A stretch of DNA of 62,363 nt from Thiogranum sp. (GTDB taxonomy: Bacteria > Pseudomonadota > Gammaproteobacteria > DSM-19610): assembly GCA_030148775.1 (NCBI GenBank), contig JASBST010000061.1:1-62363 (forward strand). Reading direction: 5' to 3'. The notes beneath the pieces were generated by a model. That model was not told the origin of the DNA. It saw only the letters and a program-made list of their open reading frames with translations, and did not search any database. Within the stretch, counting starts at the first letter, position 1; every line of letters starts with the position of its first letter. The position numbers were made by a program, and so were the translations under genes. This document shows positions 58,432 through 62,363 of this stretch, one piece after another.

Positions 58432-59181
58432 ATGTCCGACCGGGAACGACCGCTTAAACAGATACCATTCGCCCTATGGCTGCTGCTGGCGGTCGCGTTG
58501 GTGTTACAGCTCGACTGGCACTCGCGCCTGCCGACTCCCAGCGCGCGGGCGCAAAACCTGCCGCAGCCGCCGACGCTCGCGCTGCTGCGCCTGTTCGGGC
58601 TGGGAGACGATGTCGCGCTGGCGAAGGTCCTCAATCTCTGGCTGCAGGCCTACGACAACCAGCCGGGCATCAGTGTGCCGTTTCGGCAACTGGACTATTC
58701 GCGGGTGCGTGGCTGGCTGCAGCTCAGCCTCGATCTGGATCCCCGCGGCCACTATCCGCTGCTGGCGGCGGTACGCCTCTACGGACAGGTACCCTCGGCG
58801 GAAAAAAAACGCCAAATGCTTGACTTCGCTTACCAAAAGTTTCTTGAGCGGCCTAACGAACGGTGGCCCTGGCTGGCCCACGCGGTGGTGGTGGCGCGCC
58901 ACGAGCTCAAGGATCAGCAACTCGCGCTCAAGTACGCCCAAGCCTTAGCCGTTAAAACAACAGGGAGCCAAGTGCCTCACTGGGCACAACAAATGTCCAT
59001 ATTCGTGCTAGCGGACATGGGTCAGACCGAGGCAGCACGAATTCTGCTCGGCGGCTTGCTCGAAAGCGGCCAGATAACGGATCCGCACGAATTGCGTTTT
59101 CTGTCCGAACAGCTGGACTTGCTGGGCGACGCCGACCCGGCCGCCAGGGATGAAGCTACAAAATTTGGAGATAGATCATGA
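58432..59181 (+). CDS. Membrane-anchored helical-repeat protein of unknown function
   Basis: 249 residues, unrecognised. One membrane helix (about 13-30) precedes an alpha-helical region rich in Leu and Ala; WLQLSLDLDPRGHYPLLAAVRLY and LALKYAQALAV look like TPR-type repeats. It starts 12 bases after the permease gene and overlaps the following pilin gene by 4 bases. It is likely a periplasmic or membrane-side partner of the permease/pilin module. Confidence 0.6.
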   Translation: MSDRERPLKQIPFALWLLLAVALVLQLDWHSRLPTPSARAQNLPQPPTLALLRLFGLGDDVALAKVLNLWLQAYDNQPGISVPFRQLDYSRVRGWLQLSLDLDPRGHYPLLAAVRLYGQVPSAEKKRQMLDFAYQKFLERPNERWPWLAHAVVVARHELKDQQLALKYAQALAVKTTGSQVPHWAQQMSIFVLADMGQTEAARILLGGLLESGQITDPHELRFLSEQLDLLGDADPAARDEATKFGDRS

Positions 59182-59840
59182 ATAGATACGAGCGCGGTTT
59201 TACTCTTGTCGAGATTGCCATCGTTCTGGTGATAATCGGTTTGTTACTCGGTGGCGTTCTCAAGGGACAGGAGATGATCAACAACGCCAAGGTGCGTAAT
59301 CTGGCCGATCAGGGCAGCGCCATCAAGGCCGCTTATTTTGCGTTCCAGGACCGGTACCGCGCTCTGCCCGGCGACTATCGCCAGGCGACTACCAACATCA
59401 GCGGCGCTATCGCCAATGGTGGCGGCAACGGGCAGATCAACACCCGCCGGGAGCGTGGCCTGGCGTGGCAACACCTCTCCGCCGCCGGTTTCATCAGCGG
59501 CAGTTATGACGGCGGCGCGGTAAACGGCAATAACGGCGGCTGGAGCTGCCAGCCCACGCGCTGCCCTTCGAATGCCTTCGCCGGCACGCTGAATCTTGCG
59601 TTCGGCAGCGAGGCGGCCGGTACGACCGGTCAGACGCACGAGCTGTGGGCCGGGCTCAACGTCCCGGTGGAAGCCATCGCGGAACTGGATCGCAAAGTCG
59701 ACGACGGCGTCCCCGGCACCGGCGACTTCCAGAATGGCCAGTCGAGTCGCGCCAATCCGGGCACCTGTGTATCAGGCGGCGCCTGGGCGGTAACCTCGGC
59801 CAGCCCCCAAGGAAGCTGCGGAGGTGTCTACCGCCTGTAA
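59178..59840 (+). CDS. Type IV prepilin-like protein, possible major pilin
   Basis: 220 residues. Class III prepilin signal near the N-terminus: RGFTLVEIAIVLVIIGLLLGG with mature Phe1 and Glu5. QDRYRALPGDYRQA follows the helix. The globular part has four cysteines, including a pair near the C-terminus (CVSGG...GSCGG) that may form the D-loop disulfide. A strong terminator lies 28 bases after its stop, so this message may be the most abundant one, as expected for a major subunit. Confidence 0.78.
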   Translation: MNRYERGFTLVEIAIVLVIIGLLLGGVLKGQEMINNAKVRNLADQGSAIKAAYFAFQDRYRALPGDYRQATTNISGAIANGGGNGQINTRRERGLAWQHLSAAGFISGSYDGGAVNGNNGGWSCQPTRCPSNAFAGTLNLAFGSEAAGTTGQTHELWAGLNVPVEAIAELDRKVDDGVPGTGDFQNGQSSRANPGTCVSGGAWAVTSASPQGSCGGVYRL

Positions 59841-59867
59841 TCGCGCTGCACAACGGTTGGTACGCTG

Positions 59868-59890
59868 AAAGCCCGCTACCGCGGGCTTTT
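59868..59890 (+). terminator. Rho-independent terminator inside the pilus operon
   Basis: Perfect 9-base-pair stem AAAGCCCGC / GCGGGCTTT (59868-59876 and 59881-59889), a 4-base loop, and T residues on the right arm and after it. It lies between the pilin at 59178 and the ABC ATPase at 59938 and would end, at least partly, transcripts from the upstream genes. Confidence 0.8.
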
Positions 59891-59937
59891 CATTGCCCGG
59901 CACCTCAAACGGCCTGCTTTTTGCTTGTTTATTGTTC

Positions 59938-60681
59938 ATGCAGAAAAATGCCATTGACATCAAACGTCTGGACAAAGGCTTCAAAGACCAGTCGGTGCTT
60001 AAGCATGTAAATCTACAGGTAAAAGCCGGCGAATACTTTGCCTTGGTGGGAATGAACGGCGCAGGAAAAACCACGCTGATCAAATCACTGTTGGATTTCT
60101 GTCAGATAGAGCGCGGCGTCATACGGATTTTTGACACCGAACACCGGCAGAACGCGGCCCGCGGCCATCTGGCCTATCTGCCCGAACGCTTCACGCCCCC
60201 GTATTATCTCAACGGCCAGGAATTCCTCGCCTACATGGCGAGCCTGCACGCTGTGCCCTATCGACCCGAGGCCGTGGCCGACTTTCTGCGGCGGCTCAAC
60301 TTCGAGCCCGCCGCCCTGTCGCGCCCGCTACGCACCTACTCCAAGGGGATGGCGCAAAAACTCGGCCTGGCCGCCTGCTTTCTCAGCCAACGGCCGTTGC
60401 TGGTACTGGATGAACCCATGAGTGGCCTCGATCCCCAGGCCCGCGCGCTGCTCAAGGACTATCTCAAACAAAGCCGGGATCCGGACCAAACCCTGTTCTT
60501 CTCCACTCATCTGCTGCATGACGTGGAGTCCCTGTGTGATCGGCTGGCGATACTGCACCAGGGCAGCGTGCGCTTTGTAGGCAGCTGCGGCGAATGTTGT
60601 GAATATTTTCACGCCGAGAATCTGGAGCGCGCCTATTTGCGCGCCGTCGACAGCAGACAGCAATGGCACAGTGCGGCATGA
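59938..60681 (+). CDS. ABC transporter ATP-binding protein
   Basis: 247-residue nucleotide-binding subunit. Walker A GMNGAGKTT is near residue 37, the signature is the variant TYSKGMAQKLGLA, Walker B LLVLDEPMSGLDP follows, and the switch histidine is in FFSTHLLHD. It most likely pairs with the ABC-2 permease at 57640. It is the first gene after the terminator at 59868, so it may have its own promoter. Its stop overlaps the following PilN-like gene by 4 bases. Confidence 0.9.
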   Translation: MQKNAIDIKRLDKGFKDQSVLKHVNLQVKAGEYFALVGMNGAGKTTLIKSLLDFCQIERGVIRIFDTEHRQNAARGHLAYLPERFTPPYYLNGQEFLAYMASLHAVPYRPEAVADFLRRLNFEPAALSRPLRTYSKGMAQKLGLAACFLSQRPLLVLDEPMSGLDPQARALLKDYLKQSRDPDQTLFFSTHLLHDVESLCDRLAILHQGSVRFVGSCGECCEYFHAENLERAYLRAVDSRQQWHSAA

Positions 60682-61289
60682 GCGCCATGTACAAACAGAT
60701 CAATCTGTACCAGCCGGTCTTCCGCAAACAGGAAAAGATCTTCGGCACCGCCACACTGTTGTTGATCATAGGCGCGGTGATGTGTTTACTATTGGCCATC
60801 ATCGCTCACGCGCACTGGACGTTGGGCGCCATGGAGCAGACCGCACAGTCTCTGCAACAACAGGTCACGCATCTCAGCGGGCAGCTCACAACCCTGCAAG
60901 CGCAGCGGCGCACGCCGGACACAGCGGCACTTGAGCGCAAGATCGCGGCGCTGCACACCAGTATCGAGCAGCGCAACCGTCTGTTGTCTCAGTTCGATCG
61001 GTTGTTGCTACAGCAGGAAAAGGGGTTCGCCTCCTGGTTCGAAGCTCTGGCCGGACTGCGTATGCCCGGGCTCTGGCTGGAAGGCGTTTCCATAGACAAC
61101 GAGCAGCGCGTCGAATTACGCGGCCTGGCGCTGGACGCGAGACTGGTGCCGCGCTACCTGCAGCAACTGGAGGCGACCGGGAAGGGACACGACAAACCCT
61201 TTGCGACAGTCTCGGTAACACGCCTCGATTCGCAACGGCCGCAACTGCAGTTTGTGCTGCGAAATTTCCAGGGAACGCAGGCATGGTAG
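60678..61289 (+). CDS. MshI/PilN-like assembly protein
   Basis: 203 residues with start ATG at 60678 (MSAMYKQINLYQPVF). The QINLYQP segment is the hallmark of PilN/MshI-type proteins, followed by a membrane helix (about 25-47), a coiled coil (about 55-105) and an alpha/beta periplasmic domain. It opens the second assembly set in the window; no PilM partner is adjacent. It overlaps the MshJ-like gene by 7 bases. Confidence 0.75.
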   Translation: MSAMYKQINLYQPVFRKQEKIFGTATLLLIIGAVMCLLLAIIAHAHWTLGAMEQTAQSLQQQVTHLSGQLTTLQAQRRTPDTAALERKIAALHTSIEQRNRLLSQFDRLLLQQEKGFASWFEALAGLRMPGLWLEGVSIDNEQRVELRGLALDARLVPRYLQQLEATGKGHDKPFATVSVTRLDSQRPQLQFVLRNFQGTQAW

Positions 61290-61936
61290 CCGCTGTAACA
61301 GCACGCCTGCAGTCCTGGCAGCTGCGTATCGACGCCATGCAGTTGCGCGAACGCCTGCTATTGATGGCGGCCATGGTCGCGATGATGTTTATGCTCATCG
61401 ACACCTTCTGGCTACAACCGGCGTTCAAGGCCCAGCAGGTAACCGAGGCCCGCATCGCCGAACTCGAAACAAAACTCAACGGGCTGCGCCAGAATGCCCG
61501 CATGCTGTCTTACGACGACGACGACGATCAGCTGCACTCGCGCGACGAACAGCGCCGGCAATTGCAATCGCAGCTGACGCAACTGGACGAGCGTATCGTC
61601 AACCAGCTCGGCGTATTGGTGCAGCCGGCGCAGGCCGCGCATGTACTAGAGCGCCTGCTGGCAAACAGTGCCGGGCTGAAGTTGGCCTCGCTCAGCGCCA
61701 GCAGCGAACCGCTGCGGATCGGCGGCGAGGACGACAATAATGACGCCGCCGGTCTTACCCGCTATCAGGTGGATATGCTGATTGACGGCAATTACCTGGA
61801 AGTGCTGCGCTATCTGCAGAAACTGGAAAAGCTGCCGTGGAAATTCTTCTGGCAAGAGATCAATTTCCAGTCCACCGGCTATCCGCGGGCGCAAACGCGC
61901 CTGAAGTTATACACGCTGGGAGCCGGCGATGTGTAG
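61283..61936 (+). CDS. MshJ (PilO-like) assembly protein
   Basis: 217 residues: cytoplasmic start, membrane helix (about 28-48), coiled coil (about 53-100) containing an acidic run DDDDD, and a periplasmic alpha/beta domain ending FQSTGYPRAQTRLKLYTL. Order and topology match MshJ. Overlaps both neighbours. Confidence 0.75.
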   Translation: MVAAVTARLQSWQLRIDAMQLRERLLLMAAMVAMMFMLIDTFWLQPAFKAQQVTEARIAELETKLNGLRQNARMLSYDDDDDQLHSRDEQRRQLQSQLTQLDERIVNQLGVLVQPAQAAHVLERLLANSAGLKLASLSASSEPLRIGGEDDNNDAAGLTRYQVDMLIDGNYLEVLRYLQKLEKLPWKFFWQEINFQSTGYPRAQTRLKLYTLGAGDV

Positions 61937-62258
61937 GTTCAGGCCGCTAGTGGTCTGCCTGCTGAGCGGCGCACTCGTCGCGCCGGCCTGGGCACTGCAC
62001 GATCCCACGCGTCCGACCGACCCCGGGAGCTACTTCGCGCCTGCCGGCGACAGCGCCTCGCCCTGGGTATTGCAATCGATACTGTCTTCGCCCGATCGAC
62101 GTGTCGCGGTCATCAACGGCACACGCGTGAGCGAGGGTGCACGCATTGGCGGCGCCAAAGTACTCAGCATTAAGCCCACACACGTGGTGCTGCGCACCGG
62201 CAAGGGCTCTCTGACGCTGCGTCTGTGGAATGACAACATCAAGAAGGTGACACCGTGA
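61929..62258 (+). CDS. MshK (PilP-like) periplasmic protein
   Basis: 109 residues with a signal peptide (about 1-22). HDPTRPTDP at the mature N-terminus, WVLQSILSSPDRRVAVINGTRV and a final LTLRLWND form the MshK pattern: a small PilP/GspC-like beta domain that contacts the secretin. It overlaps the MshJ-like gene by 8 bases and the next gene by 4 bases. Confidence 0.85.
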   Translation: MCRFRPLVVCLLSGALVAPAWALHDPTRPTDPGSYFAPAGDSASPWVLQSILSSPDRRVAVINGTRVSEGARIGGAKVLSIKPTHVVLRTGKGSLTLRLWNDNIKKVTP

Positions 62259-62363
62259 ACAGGAAGTTCTGTATCCAGCGCATCGCGCTGTCTTTGGCCG
62301 TGCTGACGCTCGGCGCCTGTCAGACCATACCGCAAAAAGACAGGCCGGAGGTTCCACAGGTCC
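62255..62363 (+). CDS. Lipoprotein N-terminus, probably a second MshL secretin (partial)
   Basis: GTG at 62255 opens a frame running out of the window; 36 codons are visible. A basic start and hydrophobic stretch end in a lipobox, LTLGAC, followed by QTIPQ. In MSHA loci mshK is followed by the lipoprotein secretin mshL, so this is probably another secretin, but no secretin domain is seen yet. Confidence 0.55.
   Translation, partial: MNRKFCIQRIALSLAVLTLGACQTIPQKDRPEVPQV

Overview
The window is chromosomal DNA of high GC content from a gammaproteobacterium. Gene order supports this better than any single gene. Several blocks familiar from Pseudomonas and Escherichia coli occur together: argH / algZ-algR / hemC-hemD-hemX-hemY; cyaA / lptM / (lysA) / dapF / DUF484 / xerC; hslV-hslU / DUF971 / ubiE-ubiJ-ubiB; and gpmI-envC-ctpA-yibQ facing a rhodanese-secB-gpsA-trmL group. 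I cannot name the genus. I see no rRNA, tRNA, CRISPR array, insertion sequence, integrase or phage gene, so most of the window is core chromosome.

Layout. 1-4.3 kb: glutathione reductase (cut by the window edge), oligopeptidase A and UbiD. 4.4-9.3 kb: a small membrane protein overlapping a GGDEF-EAL protein, an NAD-dependent epimerase-like protein and a ferredoxin-type flavin reductase. 9.2-13.4 kb (minus): hemC-hemD-hemX-hemY, making and supporting tetrapyrrole synthesis. 13.4-17.3 kb: a periplasmic thioredoxin-like protein, the LytTR-type AlgZ/AlgR pair and argH. 17.3-24.9 kb: a second GGDEF-EAL protein overlapping a cupredoxin-like gene, an interrupted degenerate GGDEF gene and class I adenylate cyclase. 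25-30.2 kb: an esterase, lptM, lysA, a putative zinc hydrolase, dapF, DUF484 and xerC. 30.4-35.8 kb: hslVU, DUF971, ubiE, ubiJ and ubiB. 35.8-36.3 kb: an AT-rich, gene-free stretch that may encode a structured minus-strand RNA. 36.3-45.9 kb: a DJ-1 protein, yibQ, ctpA, envC, gpmI, an ArsR regulator, a rhodanese, secB, gpsA, trmL and a type 1B dihydroorotate dehydrogenase.

46.0 kb to the end is one tightly packed plus-strand run of 17 genes, most overlapping by 1-14 bases, for an MSHA-type type IV pilus or pilus-like machine: MshM-like ATPase, secretin, TPR protein, MshE ATPase with a c-di-GMP-binding type N-terminus, MshG platform, a PilM/PilN-like fusion, PilO-like and PilP-like proteins, three pilin-like proteins, and an ABC-2 permease and ATPase interleaved with the pilins. 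A second assembly set (PilN-like, PilO-like, MshK and the start of another lipoprotein, probably a second secretin) follows directly. The embedded ABC exporter, the two unusual pilins sharing a cysteine/acidic motif, and the doubled assembly genes make this the best candidate for an undescribed system. A 57-base inverted repeat sits immediately upstream of its first gene.

Four otherwise intact genes carry one in-frame stop each: hemC (TAG), hslU (TAG), the degenerate GGDEF gene (TAG) and ubiJ (TGA). The three TAGs share the context CC-TAG-(C/G)TG. TAG also ends many genes here normally, so wholesale recoding is unlikely. Base-call error, recent mutation or local readthrough must be told apart.

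Three genes with GGDEF domains plus an MshE-type ATPase suggest that c-di-GMP control of surface attachment is a theme of the region.
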